Source of the DNA: CAYWNA01 sp964459305
GTDB taxonomy: Bacteria > Planctomycetota > Planctomycetia > Pirellulales > Pirellulaceae
Reading direction: 5' to 3'
Length of the DNA: 14,987 nt
NCBI GenBank assembly: GCA_964459305.1
Contig: CAYWNA010000299.1
Span: 1 to 14,987 of the forward strand
In this document: positions 8,174 to 14,987 of the stretch, piece by piece
Position numbering within the stretch: position 1 is the stretch's first letter
Layout: every line of letters starts with the position of its first letter
Program-made: the position numbers and the translations under genes
The notes under the pieces: model-generated
What the model saw: the letters and a program-made list of their open reading frames with translations, nothing else
Databases searched by the model: none
Told to the model about the DNA's origin: nothing

Positions 8174-9919
8174 CTATGGGATCAGGTTCTGAGGCGGACT
8201 GGAACCCTCGGTAATCATCAGAGTCAGATCGGCGGCGATATCGGTCAACACGTCCTTGCCACCGCCGATCCAGTGGACTTCAATGCGATCGACTCGACTG
8301 TGTGAGCCAAGGCCGAAATGAAGTCGCGATCCGTAGTGGCTTTGATAGCTGCGGCCGCTGTGCACCTCGGCGACTTGGGTCAAGTCGCCAGCCACGACCT
8401 GCACATGGGCTCCCACGCCGTCGCGGTTGGATTCGATGCCGCGCAACTCGACTTGAAGCCAGTGATTGCCATTTTCGGTCTCGTTTCGCAGTAGGTTCGG
8501 TTCGGTGCGCGAGTTCAGCACCACGATGTCAACATCGCCGTCATTGTCCAAATCGTCGAATGCGGCCCCGCGGCTGCTGTACTCCGGAAGCAGACCGTCT
8601 CCGCCAATGCCGGACGTGTCATCGAACGTTGCATTGCCCGAGTTCACGAGCAGGATATTGCGTGCAAGATACGAGGTCCGGTCGTCGCGCAGGTCGACGT
8701 TGTCTTGGATATGACCACATGCGACGTACAGGTCACGGTGGCCGTCGTTATTGAAATCGACCCAGCCATTCCCCCACGTCACGTGCTGATACGCTCCGGA
8801 GCCCGCGCGTGCTCGTTGTGTCACGTCATCCAAGAAACCGCCGCCCGTGTTTTCGTAGAGCACCGGCAGTTCGCCTTGGTAGTTCGTCATGTAGAAGTCG
8901 AGGTACCCATCGTTATTGTAGTCTCCACAATCGACACCCATGCTCGCGTTCTCGCCGCCGTAGTAGTTATACGCGGCCCCAACGACGAGGGCGACTTCCT
9001 GAAACGTGCCGGTACCGTCGTTTTCGAAGAAGAAGTTGCGGCGCAGATCGTTGCACACAAACACGTCGGTGTCGCCGTCGTTGTCATAGTCGGCACACAC
9101 CATCCCCATTCCGCTTCCAGCGTGTGCCCCGATGCCCGACTGCCGGCTGACGTCGGCAAAGGTTCCGTCGCCGTTATTGCGCCAAAGGTAGTCGGGCACG
9201 GGTTCATAGTCCTTGGGGCCGGCATAGGCCGGCAGTCCGTCCACAGAGCAAGGCACATGGTTCTCGTAAGTGAAATCGACGTAGTTGGCGACGTACAGAT
9301 CCAGGTTGCCGTCCGCATCCGCGTCCAGGAAACACGCGCCTGCACCGACTTTGTCTCCACATCCCACACCGGCTTCAGTCGTTACGTCTGTGAACGTGCC
9401 ATCGCCGTTGTTGTGGTAAAGGACGTTCGGGCCGTAATTGTTGACGTACAGGTCACGGTGGCCGTCGTTGTCGTAGTCGGCGGCCGCGATGCCCAGTGCG
9501 TAGCCCGTATCGCCAACGCCTGCCCGATGGGTAACATCGACGAATCTCCAGCCACCGTCATTGCGATACAGCGCGTTTGTCGGGGGTTCGTGGACTTCCG
9601 TGCCCAAGAGAGGAGCACCGTTCAGAAAGTAGATGTCAATATCGCCGTCTCCGTCGTAGTCGAACAGGGCCAGCCCCGCGGCGACGCTTTCCACGATATA
9701 TCTCTGCCCACCGCCTCCGTCCGTATGAAGGAAGCTGATGCCGCACTGCTGACTGACGTCCCAAAGCGAAACGGAACTCTGCCGCAATGGCGCGAAAAGG
9801 CGGCGTCGCGTCGGGGAATCCGTCGGCAGCAGGGCGACAATGCAGACGGTCGCGGCCAGAACCGCGGCGCCGCAGGACGCGATCAGCCAGCTTCGGTGTT
9901 TGCTTCCCGATTGTCTCAT
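8174..9919 (-). CDS. CRTAC1-type FG-GAP (VCBS) propeller protein with ASPIC/UnbV domain
   Basis: This 581-aa protein has a membrane segment or uncleaved signal at residues 11-31. Seven calcium-loop FG-GAP repeats follow, each with a DxDxDGxxD-type loop: 87-95, 148-156, 199-207, 277-285, 333-341, 388-396 and 456-464. Seven loops fit a complete seven-bladed beta-propeller. The C-terminal ASPIC/UnbV domain lies at about 497-565 (RDGVGAHV, HSGRSYQSHYGSRLHFGLG, VDRIEVHWIGGG). The same frame is open up to 10552, but those extra 211 codons are Arg/Pro/Trp-rich noise antiphase to the TPR gene. The true ATG sits one base after the TPR stop (TGACATG), which implies translational coupling. Such proteins are surface or periplasmic calcium-binding scaffolds; the ligand is unknown. 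Confidence 0.93.
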   Translation of the reverse strand: MRQSGSKHRSWLIASCGAAVLAATVCIVALLPTDSPTRRRLFAPLRQSSVSLWDVSQQCGISFLHTDGGGGQRYIVESVAAGLALFDYDGDGDIDIYFLNGAPLLGTEVHEPPTNALYRNDGGWRFVDVTHRAGVGDTGYALGIAAADYDNDGHRDLYVNNYGPNVLYHNNGDGTFTDVTTEAGVGCGDKVGAGACFLDADADGNLDLYVANYVDFTYENHVPCSVDGLPAYAGPKDYEPVPDYLWRNNGDGTFADVSRQSGIGAHAGSGMGMVCADYDNDGDTDVFVCNDLRRNFFFENDGTGTFQEVALVVGAAYNYYGGENASMGVDCGDYNNDGYLDFYMTNYQGELPVLYENTGGGFLDDVTQRARAGSGAYQHVTWGNGWVDFNNDGHRDLYVACGHIQDNVDLRDDRTSYLARNILLVNSGNATFDDTSGIGGDGLLPEYSSRGAAFDDLDNDGDVDIVVLNSRTEPNLLRNETENGNHWLQVELRGIESNRDGVGAHVQVVAGDLTQVAEVHSGRSYQSHYGSRLHFGLGSHSRVDRIEVHWIGGGKDVLTDIAADLTLMITEGSSPPQNLIP

Positions 9920-9920
9920 G

Positions 9921-11192
9921 TCAGTGGCGTTGCCGAATCGTTTCAAGCAGCCGTCGATACTGAGCGTTGTCCGGTTCCAGTTCAAGAGCCCGCTGAAACG
10001 CCGCTTCCGCGGCATTATAATCTTCCAGTTTGGCAAGAAGATTGCCTCGCATAAGATAATACCGAGGGTCCTTCGGATCGATGTTTGCCAGTTCGTCCAG
10101 CATCCGCAGGGCATCGGAGGCTTTACCCTGTTGTTCGTAAAGCAAGGCCAGCGACGCACGGCACGACGTATCGTCCGGTTCAAGCGCCACCGCTCGGAGC
10201 CAATGCCGCTCGGCCTCCCATCGGTCCCCGCGTGCGTGATACACCTCCCCAGCGGCAGCGCAGATTTTGAACAGAGCGGCTTGCATGGACGACAAATCAC
10301 GCAGCAACCCTCCCGGATCTTCCTCTTCGGCCTTTGACTTGAGGACCTCGTATTCCTCGCGATACTCGCCTGCCTTTTCGGTCTCTCCCAGTCTGGCACA
10401 CGCGGCGGCAAGGCCATGGTAGGCATCGGGATACTCGGGCGCAATCGTTGCCGCCGCCGCAAAGCTGTCTCTGGCCGCTCGATAGTCTTTGTCCTGGAAA
10501 TGCGCCGAACCCAGAAGCACGAACGCATCTGCCGATTGGGGATCGATTTCAAGACTCTGTCGCAGCAGAGCGGTCGCCTCTTCGGCCCGGCCTTGCTTGA
10601 TTAGCGTTTCGGCCAAATCAACGAGGGCATAGGGAGATTCAGGTGTGAGTTTGAGAAGATCGCGCAAATGGGCTTCGGCCTTTTCGTATTGGCCTCGTTC
10701 CATCTCGATGTAGGCCATTTTGAAGTAAGCATCCAGGTAGCCCGGCGCCAGCCCTAGACATTTTTGCCAACACGATTCGGCCGCGGCCGAATCGCCAAAT
10801 CGATAGTGGGCTTGCGCTAGAACTGCAATCGCCTCTGGGGCGTCCGGAAAACGCTCCATCAGCCGCGCAAGAACGTCGACACCTTCCGTTCGCAGAGCAG
10901 CAAGTTCGGCCAACTCCGGCGCGGCCGTCTCCTGCGAGGATACCTTAGCCAACGGCAGTGGCAGCGGCCCCTGGGCCGTCTCCTGCTGGGAACCACCGAT
11001 CGTTGACGAGGAACTACGGGACCAAATGGGGTGCTGCTTGACGAGGATCGTCGTTGCGGCCGCGAGCATCAGGAGCCCGATCAGGGTCCAAAGAAGCCGG
11101 CGCGACGGCGATCTGCGAGTACGTGAATCCTCAACGGACTCGCCAACCCTTCGGCGTTTGCGGCTCGGTGAGCGTTGTCTGTTCTTGCTCAT
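9921..11192 (-). CDS. Membrane-anchored TPR protein
   Basis: This 423-aa protein starts at ATG 11192; a TTG at 11207 would add only MLLCG and lies inside the terminator hairpin. Residues 1-32 are Arg/Lys/Ser-rich (SRKRRR), a positive-inside tail before a single membrane helix at about 33-51. The remainder should be extracytoplasmic: a Gln/Ser/Pro linker (about 58-92) and about eight TPR units from roughly 105 to 415, interrupted by a helical linker near 285-310. CWQKC at 141-145 is a distinctive landmark shared with the partial TPR gene at 13700. A scaffold role is likely. Its stop codon and the ATG of the FG-GAP/UnbV gene are one base apart, so the two products are probably made together. 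Upstream it is separated from the lipoprotein gene by 90 bp containing a terminator-like hairpin, so it may have its own promoter or depend on read-through. Confidence 0.9.
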   Translation of the reverse strand: MSKNRQRSPSRKRRRVGESVEDSRTRRSPSRRLLWTLIGLLMLAAATTILVKQHPIWSRSSSSTIGGSQQETAQGPLPLPLAKVSSQETAAPELAELAALRTEGVDVLARLMERFPDAPEAIAVLAQAHYRFGDSAAAESCWQKCLGLAPGYLDAYFKMAYIEMERGQYEKAEAHLRDLLKLTPESPYALVDLAETLIKQGRAEEATALLRQSLEIDPQSADAFVLLGSAHFQDKDYRAARDSFAAAATIAPEYPDAYHGLAAACARLGETEKAGEYREEYEVLKSKAEEEDPGGLLRDLSSMQAALFKICAAAGEVYHARGDRWEAERHWLRAVALEPDDTSCRASLALLYEQQGKASDALRMLDELANIDPKDPRYYLMRGNLLAKLEDYNAAEAAFQRALELEPDNAQYRRLLETIRQRH

Positions 11193-11204
11193 CCCACACA
11201 ACAA

Positions 11205-11239
11205 CAAGACCGCATTGCTTCGGCAGCAATGCGGTCTTG
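11205..11239 (-). terminator. Perfect 15-bp hairpin, probable terminator after the lipoprotein gene
   Basis: The arms at 11205-11219 and 11225-11239 are perfect 15-nt complements around a 5-nt loop. Read on the minus strand the stem is followed by TTGTTGTGTGGG, a moderately U-rich tail. On the plus strand no U-run follows. It starts 43 nt after the lipoprotein stop codon, a good position for ending the DUF1559-lipoprotein transcript. Its base lies only 12 nt from the TPR start codon, so it could also act on TPR translation or serve as a partial terminator. Confidence 0.65.
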
Positions 11240-11282
11240 GCCAGAAGTTTCATTCTCACGTGCTGAAGTTGACTCGCGGCGA

Positions 11283-11798
11283 CTAGCCGGACGTCAACGC
11301 AAGCGTCACGGGGTCCATGCCCTTCTTCACCTCGACGGTCAGGCCGGAAGTGTCCGGTCTGCTATATTTCTGCGGAGCGATCCAGCCCGATTGTGCGTCT
11401 TGTTCCTCTCCTTCGTCACCCTCGTCTCCGCCCATCAGCATGGCGTCGGCGTCGTCTTCATCCTCTGCGTCGCCTCCTTCCTGGTCGGGTTCTGCGCCGT
11501 CAGCCGCGCCCTCGGCCATTTTCACCACAGTCACCTTGTGCTGCCCGAGGACCGCGCCGTCTCCGGCTTCATACGTCGTCAGAGTGAACTTCCCCGAACT
11601 ATCCGTCGTGCCGCTGCCCGGTCGACCACCTTCGCTGGGAGTAAACGTCACCGAAGCACCCTCCAGCGGCGCACCGTCCAGAGTAACCGTCCCATCGATA
11701 GGCGCCGTCGCGGGATTGGACGGGCCACACCCAACCAACACCGTCGTGGCAAGGACCGCCGCGGCAAACCAGACAAAACTACGTCGTTCTCGCAACAT
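11283..11798 (-). CDS. Lipoprotein with carboxypeptidase-regulatory-like domain and acidic insert
   Basis: This 171-aa protein has a signal peptide with the lipobox LVGC (C24), so it should be lipidated and held at a membrane facing outward. Residues 33-92 form a transthyretin/carboxypeptidase-regulatory-like beta domain (DGTVTLDGAPLEGASVTF, then SSGKFTLTTYEAGDGAVLGQ). The motif resumes at YSRPDTSGLTVEVKKG (145-160). Between the halves, residues 95-136 hold an extremely acidic loop, about 19 Asp/Glu residues. The ATG at 11798 was chosen because the signal peptide starts there; 118 upstream in-frame codons overlap the DUF1559 gene antiphase. AGGAG ends 10 nt before this ATG, with a two-codon ATG-GCT-TAG between them. 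It follows the DUF1559 stop by 19 bp, so the pair is probably one transcript. Function unknown; such lipoproteins often accompany DUF1559 genes in planctomycetes. Confidence 0.85.
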   Translation of the reverse strand: MLRERRSFVWFAAAVLATTVLVGCGPSNPATAPIDGTVTLDGAPLEGASVTFTPSEGGRPGSGTTDSSGKFTLTTYEAGDGAVLGQHKVTVVKMAEGAADGAEPDQEGGDAEDEDDADAMLMGGDEGDEGEEQDAQSGWIAPQKYSRPDTSGLTVEVKKGMDPVTLALTSG

Positions 11799-11817
11799 AC
11801 TAAGCCATCTCCTAAAA

Positions 11818-12831
11818 CTAGGGTACGTTAGCAACCTGCCCGTCTTCGCGTGCCCCCAAGCGGTTGAAATTGAACATGTCGATGTCCTGGCTAAAGAACT
11901 GCACGGAGGCATCGCCCATGATGAATTGAGCCCCACCGGGGTGCGAAGAATGGAAGCCAAATTCGGTCCTCCAGTTACAGTTCGCGTAGCACCTTTGGCC
12001 TGAACCAAAGATCGCGTCAGCTTGACCGCCTGTCCGACAGTTATCGAAATTGATCGGAATCGTCGTCCTGAACAGGCCCTGCCCGTTATTTGGCCGCGCC
12101 CAGCCTCGCGAATTCGAGTGATTGGTGCAGCTGGGCCGAATCTCACCGACAAAGATGGTACTCGACAGTCCGTCTACAATATCCCTGTTTCTGCATATGA
12201 ACCGATTGCCTTCTCGGTGGAAGGGGCCCCTCGGAGTTGTTAACGCGATTGGGATGTACTGATTCATCGAGCTCATATTGCACTGGCAACTCGGAGATCC
12301 AGTTCCACCCTGAGACAACGGCCCGGCATTCGCGCCATAGTTGATCAAGCCGTAGCCGTGTATCGCGCCCGAACGTCGGCCGTTGTGAGTGTCCGACGGA
12401 CAGATGTAGGCGTCGATGATATTGGCCCGTATTCTTGGTCCGCCCGGCTCCGGCCGTTGAGCATCATAATGGCCGTTGATCAGATTGATCGAATCGAACA
12501 ACTGCTGCTGTTCGACAAACGGCAGAAGATGCAAAAAGATCCCGCCTCGCCTCTGATTGCGCCCGGCCGGACTGCCATGCCACGGCGTCCGCCGCTCCCA
12601 GAGCCCAGCGGGTGGGTAGGTGTTGAAAGTGTCATGGTAATTGTGCAGTGCGATCCCAATCTGCTTCATGTTGTTGTTGCACTGCGTTCGCCGAGCTGCT
12701 TCGCGAGCCGCTTGAATTGCCGGCAACAGTAGGGCGACCAGAATGCCAATGATGGCAATGACCACCAGCAGTTCAACGAGTGTGAAAGCGACACGCTTTC
12801 CCACAAGAAACTGGCCAAAACGCTTTCTCAT
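11818..12831 (-). CDS. DUF1559 protein with type IV pilin-like N-terminus
   Basis: This 337-aa protein starts at ATG 12831, with AAGGAGAGG just upstream. Residues 11-40 form a prepilin-type signal and hydrophobic helix: GKRVAFTLVELLVVIAIIGI, with the glutamate at +5 (E20) if processing occurs before F16. The residue before the cut is alanine, not the more usual glycine. The DUF1559 landmark AAREAARRTQCNNNMKQIG follows, with LHNYHDTFNTYPPAG after it. The body is rich in Gly, Asn and Cys (at least nine cysteines after residue 140). The C-terminus has the typical HSSHPGGAQFIMGDASVQF motif (294-312), with GDAS replacing the usual DGS. Planctomycetes carry many such genes; a pseudopilin-like or surface role is presumed but not established. 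The frame extends upstream to 12918 but that part has no ribosome site. Confidence 0.94.
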   Translation of the reverse strand: MRKRFGQFLVGKRVAFTLVELLVVIAIIGILVALLLPAIQAAREAARRTQCNNNMKQIGIALHNYHDTFNTYPPAGLWERRTPWHGSPAGRNQRRGGIFLHLLPFVEQQQLFDSINLINGHYDAQRPEPGGPRIRANIIDAYICPSDTHNGRRSGAIHGYGLINYGANAGPLSQGGTGSPSCQCNMSSMNQYIPIALTTPRGPFHREGNRFICRNRDIVDGLSSTIFVGEIRPSCTNHSNSRGWARPNNGQGLFRTTIPINFDNCRTGGQADAIFGSGQRCYANCNWRTEFGFHSSHPGGAQFIMGDASVQFFSQDIDMFNFNRLGAREDGQVANVP

Positions 12832-12834
12832 AAT

Positions 12835-12843
12835 CCTCTCCTT
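12835..12843 (-). promoter_or_regulatory. Shine-Dalgarno site for the DUF1559 gene
   Basis: On the minus strand AAGGAGAGG precedes ATG 12831, with GGAG 6 nt from the start codon. It fixes the start over the upstream in-frame alternative at 12918, which has no such site and would bury the prepilin signal. Confidence 0.75.
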
Positions 12844-13036
12844 AAATCGAGAATGGAATAATGCCTCGTTCATAAGTACAAAACCGTTCAAAGAACAGCA
12901 GGATGGCATGAAAGCCAATTATTCTTGGGGCGTTTAGGGGTGGGATATTGAGGCGGAACAGGCAATCCTAAAGTCCCATTGTCCTTAACGTTGCGTTTAT
13001 GTCAACCGGGAAGCCTGGCATCGCCGAAGGCCATGA

Positions 13037-13188
13037 CCTCCCCACGGCCTTGATCGTAACTCCGGCATCGAAACCCGAAGCGTAAGCGAGGAGGAGGCTG
13101 TAGTTCGCTGCATTCCTCGCTTACGCTTCGGGTTACTATACTGTCACTGCTGGCAACTGCCGGAGTTGCGATCAAGGCTCCTCCCCAC
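13037..13188. mobile_element. MITE-like palindromic element with 9-bp target-site duplication
   Basis: The 9-mer CCTCCCCAC occurs at 13037-13045 and again at 13180-13188, directly bordering a 134-bp segment (13046-13179). The ends of that segment are inverted repeats: 13047-13067 pairs with 13158-13178 at 20 of 21 positions. Nested inside is a perfect 21-bp inverted repeat (13072-13092 with 13114-13134). Terminal inverted repeats, no coding capacity and an exact short flanking duplication are the hallmarks of a non-autonomous transposable element. Duplications of 9 bp are made by several transposase families (for example the Tn5/Tn10 type), so the mobilising family cannot be named from this alone. 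Confidence 0.7.
13072..13134. repeat. Perfect 21-bp inner inverted repeat
   Basis: The arms at 13072-13092 and 13114-13134 are exact complements around a 21-nt loop. Each arm contains CCCGAAGCGTAAGCGAGG or its complement. From memory this sequence is a very common dispersed repeat in planctomycete genomes, often mis-annotated as small proteins containing SVSEE; I could not check this. It forms the core of the element at 13037-13188. Confidence 0.85.
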
Positions 13189-13565
13189 CGACTCACCGCA
13201 GTGAGGTGCTCAACTCCCTATGTGTGTCGGCTCACTACGTACATCAGGGCGCAATCCAGCAATCGAAATGACCGTTGTCGATGGCCAGGCAAACACGTTG
13301 ACTCGCCTATCGGCACAAGCTAACGTGAGAATCTACGCATACAACAAAATGTACGGTTGGGGCGGCCGATTGGTTCTGCTCATGCTTTTGGTTACGAGAA
13401 GATACGAGAGGGCCGGCCACCCACCCAAATCATGCAGCCCTGGGCGTGACGGGTGGTCCATCATCGCCCTAAGTGGGCCTATTTTCGGCGATTGTCAATC
13501 ATGGCTGGCTCCGGACGCCTGAGGAAATACGAAAAGAGCCAAGCCGCACTCGATCGATTGTTATC

Positions 13566-13627
13566 GTAGCTACGCGTCCCAGAGCGCGGAACGGCAGCGG
13601 AAACCACGGTCTGGTGACCGTAGCTAC
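13566..13627. repeat. Inverted pair of REP-like palindromes
   Basis: Two 24-nt units, 13566-13589 and the complement of 13604-13627, face each other across 14 nt and match at about 18 of 24 positions. Both begin with the self-complementary GTAGCTAC. Each then forms its own small hairpin: ACGGTC-TGGT-GACCGT at 13606-13621 in the right unit, and CGCG-N8-CGCG at 13573-13588 in the left. Most differences between the units fall in the hairpin stems yet pairing is kept in each. That pattern fits paired REP elements (BIME-like). The pair ends 72 bp before the partial TPR gene. Confidence 0.65.
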
Positions 13628-13699
13628 AGGAATCGATGCGACAGTAATTTCTCGAACGATGCCAAGCGACAGAAACTCGGTTGTTCCAGTCAAGTTGCC

Positions 13700-14987
13700 G
13701 TGATCCCTTCCAAACGACGCAAAGTGCAACTCCTCGGTCTCGGACTGTGCATCTGTCTGGGCATAGGGGCCGTTGTCGCCTTCCTGCCTCGATTTGCCCG
13801 AGACCGGTCCGCCCGACGCACAACAGGCTCGCCTCTAGGAGATCCATTCGATCAGAAAGCCGACAGACCGTCGGTCGACCCACAGTCGCGCGGCCACGAA
13901 GACTCATCCCTGGACTCTGCTGGCTCATTGTCCGTCCCGCCCACGAATCCGCTGGAAGCGATGGAAGCGTTGAAGAAGGAGGCGTTTCAGGTTGCGGATG
14001 ATCTCGCGAACAAGTACCCCGACAGCCCGGAAGCCATCGGCGTGAAGGCGATTGCGCAGGACAGGTTTGGCAAATCCGAGGAAGCGTTGCGTTGCTGGCA
14101 GAAGTGCCGCACGCTGGATCCGAATTTTGCCGATGCCTGCCACGGCATGGCAGAGATCCTGCTGAAAAAGGGCGCGTACCGGCAAGCTGCCGACCTTTCG
14201 CGAAAGGCGCTGGATGTCAATCCGTCGATGCCCGATGTCCACGCTCTGCGGGCAGAATCCCTGATGGGATTGGGCGAGTTTGAGGAGGCCGTCGAGGTCT
14301 TGAACGACGGAGCGAAGATCTTTCCTGCATCCGACGAGATCTTTTTCTGGCTCGGCCAGGCGCACCTGCAACGGAAGCAGTATGAGGCGGCCAAAGAAAA
14401 CCACCGGCAAGCAATCCGACTCAATCCGAAGTGCACCTACGCCTACTATGGACTCGCTACCGCGTGCGCTCGACTTGGGCAGAGAGATCAGTTCAAGAGG
14501 TATATGCAGGACTTCCGAAGACTTAAGGCCAAGGATCAGGATGCGGAACGCGATCGATTGAAGGCTTTCGACGACCTGGCTTCAGTCCGCCAGAGCACGG
14601 CGTTTATCTACGTGGCTACCGGCGAGGTCTATCGCAGGCACCAGGAGTTTGAGCGGGCGGAAACCTACTTGCTGGAAGCCGGACGGCTTGTCACACGCGA
14701 CACGATGTGCAGGGAGAAACTGGCGTCGTTATATCTTCAATGCGGTCGAACGTCCGATGCGCTCGTTGTGTTCCAACAACTCGTTGATCTTCAACCGCAG
14801 GACCCTGGCCTCCGCGTGAAGGTTGGTCTGCTCCGTGTGAAGATGGGACGATTCGATCGTGCAGAGCAGGCCCTGCGAAAAGCAATCGAGATCGCTCCGC
14901 TGTGGTCCGGGGGCTACGTCGCTCTTGTCCAGTTGCACATGCAGACAGGCGACGATCTTTCTGAGGCAGAACAACTGGCTTCGAAAG
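13700..14987 (+). CDS. Membrane-anchored TPR protein, partial (3' end beyond window)
   Basis: The frame is open from 13700 to the window edge (429 codons). GTG 13700 is the first ATG/GTG/TTG after the in-frame stop at 13520. It lacks a clear ribosome site, so the exact start is uncertain. Residues 4-8 are basic (SKRRK), followed by a membrane helix at about 10-29, a hydrophilic linker (30-85) and TPR units from about 95 to the edge. It is paralogous to the TPR gene at 9921-11192. Residues 104-136 (NKYPDSPEAIGV...CWQKC) match residues 113-145 of that protein, and YYGLATACARLG matches YHGLAAACARLG at the same offset of nine. ATGEVY near 306-311 also corresponds. The 3' end is missing. By analogy a second FG-GAP/UnbV gene may follow. 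Confidence 0.85.
   Translation, partial: MIPSKRRKVQLLGLGLCICLGIGAVVAFLPRFARDRSARRTTGSPLGDPFDQKADRPSVDPQSRGHEDSSLDSAGSLSVPPTNPLEAMEALKKEAFQVADDLANKYPDSPEAIGVKAIAQDRFGKSEEALRCWQKCRTLDPNFADACHGMAEILLKKGAYRQAADLSRKALDVNPSMPDVHALRAESLMGLGEFEEAVEVLNDGAKIFPASDEIFFWLGQAHLQRKQYEAAKENHRQAIRLNPKCTYAYYGLATACARLGQRDQFKRYMQDFRRLKAKDQDAERDRLKAFDDLASVRQSTAFIYVATGEVYRRHQEFERAETYLLEAGRLVTRDTMCREKLASLYLQCGRTSDALVVFQQLVDLQPQDPGLRVKVGLLRVKMGRFDRAEQALRKAIEIAPLWSGGYVALVQLHMQTGDDLSEAEQLASK

Larger units (their letters stand above)
12832..13699. other. 868-bp divergent intergenic region
   Basis: This region separates the minus-strand DUF1559 gene from the plus-strand partial TPR gene and should contain promoters for both. 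I cannot assign a convincing -35/-10 pair for either. It holds a 134-bp nested palindromic element with 9-bp flanking direct repeats (13037-13188) and a second, unrelated pair of palindromes (13566-13627). ORFs inside it (for example 13220-13522 plus and 13479-13928 minus) have no ribosome site and no recognisable domain. I see nothing else in 13206-13560. Confidence 0.7.

Noticed and set aside
8705..10054. 449-codon plus-strand ORF opposite the FG-GAP/UnbV gene
   Set aside because: It is the antisense reading of calcium-loop repeats, giving a Val/Ile/Arg-rich repetitive product with no domain and no ribosome site.
13002..13196. 64-codon minus-strand ORF containing VTRSVSEE
   Set aside because: It is a translation of the palindromic repeat at 13037-13188, not a gene.
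13220..13522. 100-codon plus-strand ORF in the divergent intergenic region
   Set aside because: No ribosome site, no domain and an implausible composition; it could be a decayed fragment but nothing supports that.
13037..13627. Possible CRISPR array
   Set aside because: The repeats here are palindromic pairs of two different families, not regularly spaced direct repeats with unique spacers.

Overview
The window looks like a piece of a planctomycete chromosome (Pirellulales or a near relative). This is inferred from gene content: a DUF1559 pseudopilin-like protein, a secreted VIT–VWA protein, a small regulatory-like-domain lipoprotein, an FG-GAP/ASPIC-UnbV (CRTAC1-type) protein and a TMTC-like membrane protein with TPRs. 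Gene spacing is loose, Shine-Dalgarno sites vary from strong to absent, and large palindromic repeats sit between genes.

Layout. Positions 1-400 hold no convincing gene but contain a hairpin. On the plus strand follow a secreted VIT/VWA protein (401-2764), a 112-bp nested inverted repeat (2898-3009), a small 75-aa ORF with a very good ribosome binding site (3045-3272) and a secreted met-zincin metalloprotease (3472-6204). The minus strand then carries five genes. In transcription order they are a DUF1559 pseudopilin-like protein (12831-11818), a lipoprotein (11798-11283), a hairpin terminator (11239-11205), a membrane-anchored TPR protein (11192-9921), a seven-bladed FG-GAP/UnbV protein (9919-8174) and a TMTC-like protein with C-terminal TPRs (8131-6218). 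The 868-bp divergent region 12832-13699 has no convincing gene. It holds two unrelated palindromic elements, one of them flanked by a 9-bp direct repeat that looks like a target-site duplication. A second TPR gene begins at 13700 on the plus strand and runs off the window.

How the genes may work together (inference). Every confident product is predicted to be exported, lipidated or membrane-anchored, so this is an envelope or surface neighbourhood. The TPR protein, the FG-GAP/UnbV propeller and the TMTC-like protein form a tight block; the first two are one base apart. The truncated TPR gene at the right edge is a clear paralogue of the minus-strand TPR gene, with a long gap-free match around a shared CWQKC motif. 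This suggests a duplicated, divergently transcribed module, and a second FG-GAP/UnbV gene may lie just outside the window. I see no defence system, CRISPR array, rRNA, tRNA or intact transposase. The least explained signals are the palindromic elements, the duplicated TPR module and the hairpin that abuts the TPR start codon.
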